Source: Cryptomeria japonica (taxonomy: Eukaryota > Streptophyta > Pinopsida > Cupressales > Cupressaceae). From it: a stretch of DNA of 64,000 nt. A model generated the notes under the pieces. The model saw nothing but the letters and a program-made list of their open reading frames with translations, made no database searches and had not been told where the DNA came from. Shown piece by piece: positions 36,114 through 46,291 of this stretch. The first letter of the stretch is position 1; each line of letters opens with the position of its first letter. Location: contig NC_081409.1 in the NCBI RefSeq assembly GCF_030272615.1, positions 243,347,924 to 243,411,923 on the forward strand, written 5' to 3'. Both the position numbers and the translations under genes were made by a program.

Positions 36114-36480
36114 AAATGACTAACTTGGGTTACCTTCATTACTGTTTGGGTATTGAAGTACTTTTATAATCCAAGTATATATTCATAACTTAATAAAATA
36201 GATTGGTGTAATTTTGAGCAAAGTTGGTATGACAACCTATGACCCCTTTTTATCTTGCATTGGTCTGCAATTTTATCCATCTTTTCTATCCTAGGTTTGA
36301 AATGACTAATGTGGGTTACCTTCATTACTGTTTGGGTATTGAAGTACTTTTATAATCCAAGTATATATTCATAACTCAACAAAAATAGATTGGTGTAAGT
36401 TTGAGCAAAGTTGGTATGACAACCTATGACCCCTTTTTATCTTGCATTGGTCTGCAATTTTATCCATCTTTTCTCCTACA
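36114..36480. repeat. Tandem duplication, about 186-bp unit
   Basis: AATGACTAAYKTGGGTTACC...ATTGGTCTGCAATTTTATCCATC occurs at 36114-36294 and again at 36300-36472, nearly identical. The second copy runs directly into the exon-like segment at 36482. The unit ends with the pyrimidine-rich tract found at the acceptor site. Confidence 0.85.
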
Positions 36481-36481
36481 G

Positions 36482-36610
36482 CTCTTTCATCCTGGTGATG
36501 AATCACGAAGTGTGATTCGAAATGTTGATGCAAAAAGTTTTACACAGTTGATTCCAGAAGCAGAATATATGAACCTATGTACCTCTCGATATCTTACATC
36601 TATGGACTAA
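36482..36610 (+). CDS. Terminal-exon-like frame, copy 1, unidentified protein
   Basis: The polypyrimidine tract TTTTATCCATCTTTTCTCCTACAG precedes a 42-codon open frame starting LFHPGDESRSVIR, continuing NVDAKSFTQLIPEAEY and ending YLTSMD and TAA. Composition and codon flow look like real protein rather than AT-rich noise, and the acceptor is strong, so it looks like the last exon of a host gene. I do not recognise the family, and no upstream exon was found. It is duplicated exactly at 37955-38083. It could also be a captured gene fragment. Confidence 0.4.
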   Translation, partial: LFHPGDESRSVIRNVDAKSFTQLIPEAEYMNLCTSRYLTSMD

Positions 36611-37061
36611 AATGCTCTAAGGCACAAGAGTTCAAGTTAGTTAGATATTTAGATTTAGACTGTAATGGGCACCCCCCTGTTCGGTACTAAATTTATGTCC
36701 TTTTTACTTAGTGTAATTTTGTCAAACAGTTGGCGTGCAAGCTGACTACTGGATTTTTTTTTTTGTTCTTGTTTTGCTATAGGATAAATTTGGTAAACTA
36801 ATATTTATTGTAAAGCTTTCAAAGTTTATTCAATATAAAAATAACCAGACATATCAAATGCCAAAAACAAGAGGATTAATGCTGATGGTATTTATTTAAT
36901 TCCAACTCCAAGCATACAAATCAGATTTGAAGAATATTACAGACCATAAGATAATAAACAAATTCAAACCTGGACTCCACAAGTATAGAACCTGCTGAAA
37001 ACACTGTTCACGCACTGTAGCTGCACTATTCACAGCACTGTAGCATTTTTACTATTGATGT

Positions 37062-37226
37062 GGTACTGTAGCAAAACACTGTTCACGCGGTACTGTAGCA
37101 AAACACTATTCACGCGGCACTGTAGCAAAACACTATTCACGCGGTACTGTAGCAAAAACACTATTCACGCAGTACTGTAGCAAAAACACTATTCATGCGG
37201 TACTGTAGCAAAAACACTATTTTCAA
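37062..37226. repeat. 27/28-bp tandem array
   Basis: GGTACTGTAGCAAAACACTATTCACGC repeats six times with starts near 37062, 37089, 37116, 37143, 37171 and 37199. Shorter degenerate versions (CACTGTAGC) precede it. It lies inside the insert between the duplicated exon-like segments. Confidence 0.9.
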
Positions 37227-37954
37227 ATCTGCACTTTCAAACCCCTGTAAAAACATCATGCGAGAGCACCAAATGAAGCCCAATGTGTTTCCTGAATGAA
37301 AACACCATTAATCCTCCTGACTGTATCTTTCAACAGCGAAGAGAATGCTAGCAAAGAGGGATTCCGTCCTCCAAGCCCAATAATCAGATCTCTACGAAAT
37401 CCAACAGCATAACATTAATTCATCCCAGCATATCCCAAAAGAGAGCTCTCGACCTCCATTTATATCTTCTTCCTGGATGCAAACACTTCATTTCCTCAAT
37501 GTGGGATAATACATTTTAGAATAAAATATTATTTCCCACAATGTACACATTAAAGGGAACTTTTAATATTTTAAACATTACTTTATATTCCCAACCTTAT
37601 AATATAACGATAAAGTTAAATATTTAATTTAACTTTACACTTTATCGTTAAATATTAAAACCTTGTTGATAATCCCTTTAAATCATTGTCGGCTTCAAAT
37701 ATTTTCTACTGATAATTCTGCCAACCAGGGAAACACTAAAAATTCCAAGTCACTGCTTGGAGACTAACTTACTATAAATAGTAAGTGTCTAGAAACCCTG
37801 TCAAAGCAGCACCGATTGGCCTGAAACTGAAAACACCTAGGCCAAAACACCTCAGGATCCCACCAATGTCCTTGTTAGCCTTCGGGATCGTGTCAGAATA
37901 GGCTAACGACACCCCATATCATGTTGCGCTAATTATCCATCTTTTCTCCTACAG

Positions 37955-38083
37955 CTCTTTCATCCTGGTGATGAATCACGAAGTGTGATTCGAAATGTTG
38001 ATGCAAAAAGTTTTACACAGTTGATTCCAGAAGCAGAATATATGAACCTATGTACCTCTCGATATCTTACATCTATGGACTAA
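37955..38083 (+). CDS. Terminal-exon-like frame, copy 2
   Basis: It appears identical to 36482-36610, including the acceptor tract and the stop. The frame starts LFHPGDESRSVIR and ends YLTSMD. Which copy would be spliced, if either, cannot be told. Downstream sequences of the two copies differ after 69 bp. Confidence 0.4.
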   Translation, partial: LFHPGDESRSVIRNVDAKSFTQLIPEAEYMNLCTSRYLTSMD

Positions 38084-38421
38084 AATGCTCTAAGGCACAA
38101 GAGTTCAAGTTAGTTAGATATTTAGATTTAGACCATGTAGGTGACTTGGAAGAAGCGAATCAACTTTAGTTCTAGTGCATTAAAGAATCAATAGTCATCT
38201 CTTGGAAATAAAAGAAGTAGTTAGTCCTAGTTCTCTCATTAGTAGAAGATAAATATGTGGTAGCTTTAGAGGCAACAAGAGAAACTTTATTGTAAGTTGC
38301 CCGTTCGGGTTCGGGTTCAGGTTCAGGTCTGGGGTCGAGGGCTTGGTTCACAGGTTTGACAAAAAATCAGAAATGGATTTTGGGTTCGTTTGGGTTTGTT
38401 AGTACAAAAAACGTATAAAAT

Positions 38422-38424
38422 TCA

Positions 38425-38460
<36 letters not shown>

Positions 38461-38466
38461 TATATA
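38422..38466. repeat. (CA)n/(CG)n microsatellite
   Basis: A run of CA repeats with a short CGCGCG interruption, then TATATATTAT. Alternating purine-pyrimidine, so potentially Z-forming. Nearby (38290-38350, 38521-38570) are GTTCGGGTTCGGGTTCAGG-type repeats. Confidence 0.9.
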
Positions 38467-40167
38467 TTATAATACATATTATTGTATAATAAGTATAATA
38501 TATATTTTGTTTATTTTATCTAAGTTGCCGGTTCTAGTTCGGGCTCGGGTTCAGTTCGCAGGTTCAGGCATTTTTTTATCAGAAATATATACATATTTGC
38601 AGCAGCAATTATGTTCAAAATACAGCACCATATTTATAGTCAAATAACATAGCAAAATACACCACCATATTAATAGTCAAATATTAGTCAAACTCAAATG
38701 TCATGATATATATTAAACTTTAAAGTTAAAAAATAATAATGTCAAGTGTAAACAATCAGCCATCATTGATCAAATATCATATGGTTGATCAAAAATATCA
38801 TCATCATCCATATTCGAGATGACTATCTTCCTGTAGGTCTTTTGACTTGGGTTTACTTGACAACTTGATGACTATCATATCTATGACTCTTCTTAGAAAT
38901 GCATAGGATACTCTTCATAGAACACTGTGATGCATAGGATACTCTTCATAGAACACTGTTATCTCTCTTTTGATACCACTATCATTTGAAGTTTACTATG
39001 ACTCTCTTGATGGCTTATTTGTCCATTGTCTTTGTTTTGTGCTGATCACAAGGTCTTTACACATATAAAGACTGCTTCTTTTTGAGTTTATGGGACCTTG
39101 AAGTGTGTCAAGTCTTTGGATAAGGCTTAAGGTATCCTTAAATTAATGAATTGACCGTAAGATTTTAACATGGTTCTGACCCTTTACCCACTTGATAGAG
39201 TGCTGAAGGTAGTCATTTGATATTCTTGCAGACACAATCCATTGTCCTTAACAATGATAAACATGATTCATCCATGGTTATAAATTTGAGAACATTATAG
39301 ATTGAGAATTGAATATGCAAGGTATTATGCTTTATACTAGACCTTCCATTTTGTTTCAAGCATAGAAACCCCGTGATTATTCCTTGATGCCATGGTTTTG
39401 ACAATATTTTTAGCATTGCTGTAGATGGATACCTTACAATGAAAAGTAAAAAAAATTAAAAAAACATTCAAATTCGATAGCTGGACAGATTGGGAGGTGA
39501 AATTTGGCTCCGATTCATCTAGGTTCGTCTGGGTAGAACCCATAGGCTATGGGCAGGACCCTAGCCGAATCCACAGAGGACCAGATCAGGACCAGAACCT
39601 GTTAAGAACCATACTAGTGTTGAAATAATAGCTAGTTCGGATCAAGTATAAGTATTACTTGTATTGGGCTGGACCCAAACGCATTATGTAACTTGTAACC
39701 ATTAAGGATGTTGATATTTGTAGCTAGGTCGGATCCCTTCTAGGGCCGACCTAGCACACTTAGCGTGTGTATGGCCCTGTCGGCCTTAGCCATGTTTGCT
39801 ATCACATTTTGTTACATAAATTCTTGTTTAGGTCTGGCCCTATTTGGGCGGTGTACGTAACTTGCAAATATGCAAATTGGGCGTGACCTATAATGTAACT
39901 TGTGGATAGGTCAAGTTCTATATTGAATGTAACTTGTATTGAGGTGACTTGTAGCGTGTAGGGATGACCCTATATTGGGCACAATCTAAAACATTATATT
40001 GCTCCTTGTTGTAAGCCGACCTATGATGAATTGGGAGGCTCAGTCTCATATATATACAAAGTGTGAATCATTGTATCAACACACAATTTAGCGAACAATA
40101 TACACACAGCGAATACATTCTATAATCAGTAGCAGTGATCAGCGAACTATCTTTTGGAAGACAACGA

Positions 40168-40449
40168 TGTTGGCGGCAATATTGTACGAGAAAAAAACTA
40201 GTTAATTAAGTTGTATTTGTCCTTGTTAGTTCGATAACCGAGGGATGGTAGTTACAGGTGCGACGGTTGCCCCTCGCACCCCTTTGGTACCTTTATATAC
40301 CTTGAAAGGTAACTTGTAAAGACACACATGATTATGAATGGAATAATATCTCTTATATTTGCATGACCTTATCTGGTATTTATGGAATTGTTGTTTTGCA
40401 TGGAGTATCTCATCTGTATGTTCTAAACCGTTCACCCAGAGGGTAAACA
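40168..40449 (+). repeat. 5' outer LTR of the compound element
   Basis: 282 bp, TGTTGGCGGCAATATTG to GAGGGTAAACA, with a TATA-like CTTTATATACC near 40291. Its partner at 54903-55164 is 262 bp, lacking about 20 bp around TTGCCCCTCGCACCCC. LTRs this short are unusual for Athila/Tat relatives. Confidence 0.93.
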
Positions 40450-40451
40450 TC

Positions 40452-40464
40452 TGGCACCGTTGCC
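40452..40464 (+). promoter_or_regulatory. Primer-binding site, unit A (tRNA-Asp type)
   Basis: TGGCACCGTTGCC matches TGGCGCCGTTGCC, complementary to plant tRNA-Asp, with one change, 2 bp after the LTR. Confidence 0.85.
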
Positions 40465-40508
40465 TAGGCATACTCGGGAAAGGAAGGAGCGGATGGCATA
40501 CGGACACG

Positions 40509-40863
40509 ATGGGCCTACCCGTTGGTGAGATCAACCTAGAGGTCGACGACGCACAAATGGAGCTCTATGATGGAGAAGACACTACAACGAGGGAATTCTC
40601 AATCCTGCTTCAGGCAGCCATCGAGACCTACGTCTGAAGAGAGGCCACGGAGGCTGAAGTCCCAACAAGTGCCGTGTGGACCGCAGTGAATCGGTTGCTA
40701 AACCACCTCCCTCGGTGGCTTGCACAGGCATCACTCGCACAACGAACTTGCCTCGAGGAGATTGCCCGTGAGGAACGACGCCAACAGGTCCTCCGATAGT
40801 ACGAAGAAAACGATTGTCGTTGGGAAGCAGAGCATGGTGGCAAGAGGCGAAGGGGAAATTGAA
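40509..40863 (+). pseudogene. Leader ORF (ORF0) of unit A
   Basis: A frame of about 115 codons lies between the primer site and gag, in a different frame from gag. It starts MGLPVGE and includes FSILLQAAIETY, REATEAEVPTSAVW and LLNHLPRWLAQASLA. Unit B has a matching frame at 45787 (MGQPLAEG, FSCILQVAIETHV, REATTEDVPEDAVW, LPSLLAQTFLA). Conservation between two otherwise diverged units implies it was a real protein. The stop at 40636 (TGA) faces CGA in unit B. Ogre/Tat elements are known to carry an ORF before gag; whether this one is related is unknown. Confidence 0.6.
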
Positions 40864-41004
40864 CCCTGAACCTTCGGGAGGAATAAAGCAATACTGTAAT
40901 AATCCCGGCACAATGTTGACATAAATTGTGGCCGAAAGGGAAAATAATAAAAGTTTTTTTGTTTTGTGTACATGGTGTGTGCTCGCTATGTACGGAAGTG
41001 ATTT

Positions 41005-42915
41005 ATGCCCAATATACTAAATAAGGACAAAAATAAAAAGATACAAAGTGACCAATGAAAAGTGGCACAAACAGCGTTGAATCTTAGACAACAGATAGAA
41101 CGAAGGCGTAGGCTAAGGCAGCTTGCCGAGGGACGATCGACTGAGAGGTTGCTCAAAGGGAACCCAGGAGGTGTCACAGAGGTTGTGGAGGTAGAGATAG
41201 ACGAAGAGAATTACACTCTCTACACTATCGTAGGGTTGCCCGAAGGGAACCTAGGAGTCATGAAGGGTGCCGAAGGAGAACTCTACAGTTCGCTAGAATA
41301 CCACCGTAGGGTAAGAAGTCGCGAAGAGTTGGTGGAACAAACAAGGCGAAGTCTAAACCTGATCGACGCTACCAGAGACCTACTAAAGAACTTGTCCATT
41401 TCGGGGGACAACCGGAGGGAGACGACCGAAGGTGCTGGGTGAACACAAAGGTACCGTACGAGAGGCAATTTGTTCGGTTCAGGGCCAACAACCTTCTCGG
41501 GAGGGCCAACGAATGGAGGGTCAGGTGCAAGAGGCGGAGGCGGAGGATCACCTGGTACAAGCACACAATGGACGAGAGGAGCGAGACCCAGCACTGGGAT
41601 GGCCAATAAACAGAAGCCGCCGAAGTTCAACGGCGACGGGAAGGAAGATCCCGTCCGCCATTGCTGCACTTGCGAAACCAGATGGTCAACGAACGGTGTT
41701 ATCGACCATGTCGAATGGGTAACACAATTTCCAGCAACCTTAAGGGGAGTGGCCATCGACTGGTACTCCGATACGGATAAGGCCAAAGTCGACACATGGC
41801 CCAACTTGAAGGAGTACGAGATAGAGTTCTGCCTCCTCAGAGACGACAATGAAATAGTAGCCGAAATCTATTGCACAAAGCAAAAGAAGAACGAGATGGT
41901 TTGAGCCTATAGTCGGCAGCTCAAGGAACTGTTGGGGAAAATGGAGAGTCAACCAGCGGATGGGTTGAAGAAGAGATGGTTCGTGGAGGGACTGAAACAC
42001 TCCCTCTGGAAGAAGATGAAAATTGTTCCACCAACCTCGTACAAAGATGCATATAATAGACCGATGGATCTCGAGAGCGAGACCAAGACATCCAAGAAGA
42101 AAAAGAAGAAGGATAGCTCGTCCGAGTATGATGACTCTTCTGAGGGAAGCAGCAACGATGGCGAGTCTAGCAAAAAGATGCAAGTCCTGCAGAAGGACAT
42201 GCTGAGGATGATAAATGAGCTGAAGGTTATGAAGGGAGGTCCGAGCAAGACTCGACAAAGGGGAGCTTTGGTGCACGAAATGTAAGACGGACGGCCAGAC
42301 GAAAGGCTCCTTCCCAAAGAAGGCCTATTGTGATATATGGCAGTTGATGGGGCATCCCACCAGGGAATACCCCTACAACATGAAAAAACGAAACCAACAA
42401 GTATTGCTTATGTAGGAACCACCAACTACATTGGGCGGTACCGGCAGCTCCCAGGCGAACAACAATGCAACATTGGGAGGCTACCGAGATAACTGGTGGG
42501 GAGGACGAAACAACAATAACAACAATAACAATACAAGGAGCCGGATCCAATACGACTCCAAAGGCCGACAGATGATACAATGCAGAGCGTGTAGCCATTG
42601 GGGCACTTCGCCCGAGACTGCCCGAAGGGAGAGGCCACACAATATTTGTGCAAATGGTGCGGACCGGGAGACCACGAAGACGCCACTTACTCGAAGTCCG
42701 ACGTCAGCTTGCTTAATATCGAGGAAACCAAAGATGAGGAAGTGTTGGCCGTAACCTGCGCCCAAGCCAGACAAGCAATTTTCCAAGACCTGGAGACGGA
42801 GAAGCGAAGGGTACGGGAAGCACGGGAAGAAATTGAGAAAGAGATACGAGAGAGGGCGAAGGCGAAGGGTATGACGGGTTCTTCCAGCCGACTGGAGGTG
42901 GAGTCATACCAAATC
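41005..42915 (+). pseudogene. gag: gag of unit A with nucleocapsid region
   Basis: The start MPNILNKDKNKK at 41005 is set by conservation with unit B (46292). Then RRRRLRQLAEG, a Gly-rich linker, NKQKPPKFNGDGKEDPVRH, the capsid core WVTQFPATLRGVAIDWYSD and LLRDDNEIVAEIYCTKQ, a basic/acidic stretch (SKKKKKKDSSSEYDD), and the nucleocapsid with WCTKCKTDGQTKGS (knuckle decayed), YCDIWQLMGH, an Asn-rich run, QCRACSHWG/HFARDC (frameshift at about 42597) and LCKWCGPGDHEDATY. In-frame stops at 41440, 41902 and after. The C-terminus (42740-42915) is a charged helix (EKRRVREAREEIEKEIRERA). Confidence 0.88.
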
Positions 42916-42986
42916 AAAATTTAAAACTGGAGGTGCCTGTGAAGGTACACGATCTCCTCCAAACGATGCCTCATTTATGAACGACG

Positions 42987-43964
42987 TTGCTGAATAACCT
43001 CTCCCAACCACGCACCAATACCAACCACCGCACGTATGTTCTTGGGGGGTCTGCAATAGATCCCAAGCTGCTGGCAGTTAACACTGGAAGGAACCCGACC
43101 ATTGTGGAGATGGGTATCCTTAGCACCATTCTAATTGATACCATCATCGATGGTGGATCGGGAGTGAATGTTCTTCCAGAAGAAACCTGGCAGAAGTTGG
43201 GGAAGACGACGTTGTGGCCATCTACATTCAATCTGTTGGGAGTAGATCAACATGGAATGAAACCCATCGGGACACTGATGGGCCAACAAGTTACCATCGG
43301 GACGCAACCCTTCATACTAGACTTCGTGGTAATCCCACTAAAGAAAAAAGGGTATGATGCGATTTTAGGGAGAGGGTGGCTGGTGGCAGCCAAGGCCACC
43401 CACAACTGGAAGAAGAACACTCGATCTATGGAGAATGGAGGAAGAAAGTTTATCATAGACCTTGGGATGCAGTTGGTTAGTGATGAACTGGCATCATCTT
43501 TAGAATCAGAGGGTGAAGGAGAAGGCGACCTATGGGACGAAGGACGGGGCTGCGTGGAGCCCAATGACAAAGGGATTCTCAAAGTAGGAGAGTGCTCTGA
43601 GGATGAGATGGGGTCATTGAACGGGCTCTTCCACTGGCAGATGGAGGATTATGAAATGTTCCAGAGCTACAGGCTCGAAGTAGAGGAACCAGAGCAAGTA
43701 ACAAAAGAGGTGTACCTGTCGGAATACAAAGAATATTGGAAGGGAGACACCCGTGTGAGTGATACCACCACACACCAGTTCCCGAAGGAAGAACCCATCA
43801 AGTATCAAGAGGTAAAATTGAAGGAGACAAACCTCGGTGACGTAGATAATCCCAAGATCATTTGTGTCGGCAACGATTGGAACCCTGTGTGGAAGGCCAT
43901 AGCCTTCAAATCTGTATTCTTCTTCTTCTTCTTATGTAGGGGAAGGAGACCGTGGTCCTTGTAG
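42987..43964 (+). pseudogene. pro: Aspartic protease and RT N-terminal extension, unit A
   Basis: An open frame with TIIDGGSGVNVLPEETWQK (active-site DGGS type, common in Athila/Tat-like proteases), then FILDFVVIPLKKKGYDAILGRGWL and SMENGGRKFIIDLG, an acidic linker (SLESEGEGEGD), NGLFHWQMEDYEMF and KETNLGDVDNPKIICVGNDW. It runs to FKSVFFFFFLCR, where a TTC run marks the junction of a deletion. Unit B continues here into RT (LEYKDVFAWSYKNL). So the RT is lost in unit A. Confidence 0.87.
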
Positions 43965-44075
43965 AATTTATGGTTCCAGGTCTTCGGATGGCCATTGAAA
44001 ATAGACTTGCCATCAACGGGTCCAAATTGAAACCCTACCACGCGAAGCGCGTAGGGGACCCGAGAGGCCGGAAGG
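43940..44075 (+). pseudogene. Integrase C-terminal remnant after the pol deletion, unit A
   Basis: Directly after the junction at about 43935 the frame reads VEFMVPGLRMAIENRLAING, then SKLKPYHAKR. In unit B, VEFMVPSLRIAMENSL is integrase near 51400 and NGSKLKVL is its last residues near 51750. Unit A therefore keeps two short integrase pieces, showing at least two deletions that together remove about 7.5 kb of the coding equivalent. Confidence 0.8.
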
Positions 44076-44309
44076 ACACCCGAGAGGATGGAAGGGGACC
44101 CGAGAGGCCGGGCAGATGACTCGAGCGGGACCAAAGCGGGAGACTCTCGGGTGAGGCAAACCGAGAAGGATGAAGGGCGATCCTAGAGGCACGGGACCTG
44201 TGCCGAAGACTCTCTAGACAATTAGATTAGGAAATTTAAAAAAAAAAAAAACAAATTTGAAAAAGCAAATTACAAAAAAAACAAATTAAAAAAAATCAAA
44301 AAAATCAAT

Positions 44310-44455
44310 GGCCACGGTGGAACCGCCGTGCAGTGGAACCACTGTCAGGGGGCCACCACCGGTAACCACCGTGCAGTGGAACCACTGTGGGGGGGCCACC
44401 GTACGGTGAGACCACCGTGCGGTGGAACCACCGTACTGTTGAACCACCCTATTCT
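44310..44455. repeat. Hairpin repeat array, unit A
   Basis: Units of about 20-30 bp around CCACCGTGC(A/G)GTGG and CCGTACGGTG, each self-complementary, in a strongly GC-rich block after an A-rich tract. The corresponding spacer in unit B (51920-52105) has the same kind of units (CCCACCGTGCGGTGGAGC). Confidence 0.85.
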
Positions 44456-44577
44456 GCTTTTGTCAAAGTCGGTGTAATCTGTTGTGCGTTCATTATCAAT
44501 ATAATTACTTTTTACAAGTGTGAATCCATAGGTTATTTCTTTGGCAAGTAAAATCTCCTTTTGTCACTTGCGTTGGG

Positions 44578-44775
44578 CGTACGAAAGGAGTACTGTACAG
44601 TGTGTATGTTGGACGGTTGGTTGTGTTGACCGTACGGGGTGGTCCGTACGGTAAGGAGGGTGTTGATAGTACGGGAAGGTGGCCGTACGATTGGAGGTGT
44701 CAAGGGTCAATTTCAGTGCTATTGTTGACCGTACGAGGAGGTATTTGTATGGCTGGGGGTGCCATCAGGTACGTA
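44578..44775. other. CGTACG-rich segment, unit A
   Basis: GGGCGTACGAAAGG, GACCGTACGGGG, GGTCCGTACGGTAAGG, GGCCGTACGATTGG, GACCGTACGAGG and CAGGTACGTA occur within 200 bp. It is related to the segments at 3130-3934, 10690-10830 and 51850-52260. Confidence 0.75.
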
Positions 44776-45179
44776 ACTGGAAAAAAAAAAAACACAAAAA
44801 AAACAACGATCAGATTGAAAAATCATTTGATGGAGTTTGGAGCCAAGACGCTGAAAAAAATTAGAGTGGAGAAGGTTTTTGGCATCTTCAAATATCACAA
44901 AAAATGATGTGCGCGATGGACTTCCGTGTGGTTTTGAAGGTTGTAAATTGGTGTTGGCGGCGGGGGCGCTGCCCCTCGACCCCATTGGGGGCATCAAAGA
45001 AGTCACGGTAACTGTTTGGGGTTGTTCCGTACTGTAAGAAAGAAGCCTGAAGCTAAGCATTGGCGGGGAAGCCATAAGTCGTAGAGGGAGACAGATTTGG
45101 AGGTTGTGAATAAATAGAGTTTGAGGGAAGGCATTCCAGGCCCACGAAGTGGTACGACACCAGGGAGTTATTCAGTTTA

Positions 45180-45480
45180 GTTATCAGCCTTTGGGGAGTG
45201 TGATGGAGGATTTGAGGCGTCTCCTAGCCTTTGTGCTAGACGGTTGTGGCCACTTCCAGGCATGAATAGTATGCTTTGAGGAACTCGAAGTATGTCTCGG
45301 TTGGACGTGAGGTCGCCTTGGTGGATGCACAGACGGCTCAGGAGGAGCTGACCACTAGGTTGGAGGCAGTAGTAGCGTGAGACTTAGCTCAGCGTACCCA
45401 GGAGTTGGATGCCAAGAGGGCAGCGCGGGTGGCTATCGAGGACAACTTGGCTAGGGATATAGTATCATTTGAGTAGCAGT
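45180..45480 (+). pseudogene. C-terminal remnant of the post-integrase ORF, unit A
   Basis: Pieces such as RRLLAFVLDGCG, TAQEELTTRLEAVVA and DLAQRTQELDAKRAARVAIED resemble the C-terminal coiled coil of the unit B ORF (TAREELAARF, EVEATVAQTRTTMD). Stops include TGA and TAG. It shows that unit A once had the whole ORF and that its body was removed. Confidence 0.6.
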
Positions 45481-45508
45481 TAGTGTCATCAAGGGTAGTT
45501 GTCTGTTG

Positions 45509-45726
45509 CACGATGGTTTCCCATGGGTGGTAACCGCAAACCTTGACCGTGTCTTTATATATGCTCTTGTACTTGTTGGATACACGGATGCAGAGAATGA
45601 TTATTGTACAAGACATTTTGGCATTAATGAAAGCATTGCTCTGAGTTTCTGATTCCTATTCTATCCTATGGGTATCATTTGACTGTTAGATATGCAATAT
45701 TAATAACACACCCCACGGGGTAAACA
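45509..45726 (+). repeat. Middle LTR of the compound element
   Basis: It ends GGGGTAAACA, like the outer LTRs, and is followed by a primer site. A TATA-like TCTTTATATATGC is at about 45552. The rest differs from the outer LTRs, so it came from a different subfamily. The start is uncertain (TGTCTGTTGCACGATGG at about 45509 is a candidate), and no polypurine tract precedes it. Confidence 0.6.
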
Positions 45727-45728
45727 TC

Positions 45729-45741
45729 TGGCGCCGTTGCC
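45729..45741 (+). promoter_or_regulatory. Primer-binding site, unit B (tRNA-Asp type)
   Basis: TGGCGCCGTTGCC, an exact match to the site complementary to plant tRNA-Asp used by Athila-type elements, 2 bp after the LTR. Confidence 0.92.
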
Positions 45742-45786
45742 AAAATTTATCCGGAGCACGGGAGTATACTATATGGCACACGGATA

Positions 45787-46155
45787 ATGGGACAACCATT
45801 GGCCGAAGGGACGAGCAATAACCCAGACGAAGAACCTTAAGAACTATTCGACAGAGAACTAGCACTCATGAAGGATTTCTCCTGCATCCTCCAAGTGGCG
45901 ATTGAAACACACGTACGAAGGGAAGCCACCACCGAGGATGTTCCAGAGGACGCTGTGTGGAGTGCGCTTGGTGTAAGCCCGGTGGTAAATTGGTTGATGC
46001 GCAATTTGCCCAGCCTTCTGGCACAGACATTTTTGGCTCTCCAAAGCCGTAGTGAAGAGACCTATCGGGAGAATTGAAGCTAGCAAATGCTACGGGAGTT
46101 TCACGAGCGCCAAGAGGAGCGCAATGAAACCGATCGAGGGATGAATAATCTGTGA
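45787..46155 (+). pseudogene. Leader ORF (ORF0) of unit B
   Basis: It starts MGQPLAEGTSNNPDEEP, has a TAA where unit A has CAA, then ELALMKDFSCILQVAIETHV, REATTEDVPEDAVW, LPSLLAQTFLALQSRSEE and, after two stops, REFHERQEERNE. It matches the unit A frame at 40509 through most of its length. It lies in a different frame from gag. No known domain. Confidence 0.6.
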
Positions 46156-46291
46156 ATGTGTATGGGCGAAGGAGAATAAAACAAGAACACCCCTACTTTA
46201 GTGACATACATTGTATACCAGGGATGAATTAATAAAAGTGTTCTTTTCAATATGATGCCTTGTTCTATTGCATAAAGAGAATTAAGAATTA

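Larger units (their letters stand above)
36460..38133. repeat. 201-bp exact direct repeat flanking a 1.27-kb insert
   Basis: 36460-36660 and 37933-38133 appear identical, offset by 1,473 bp. Each includes a pyrimidine tract, a 129-nt exon-like frame and 69 bp of downstream sequence. The intervening 36661-37932 begins TGTAATGGGCACCCCCCTG and ends GTTGCGCTAA. It has no coding sequence but includes the 27-bp array at 37062. The long identical flanks are not a transposase or integrase target duplication. They suggest repair-linked duplication or recent insertion of a composite segment. Confidence 0.85.

Noticed and set aside
38290-38570. Telomere-like GTTCGGGTTCGGGTTCAGG repeats
   Set aside because: They are not the plant TTTAGGG unit, and they are short and irregular; treated as low-complexity sequence.
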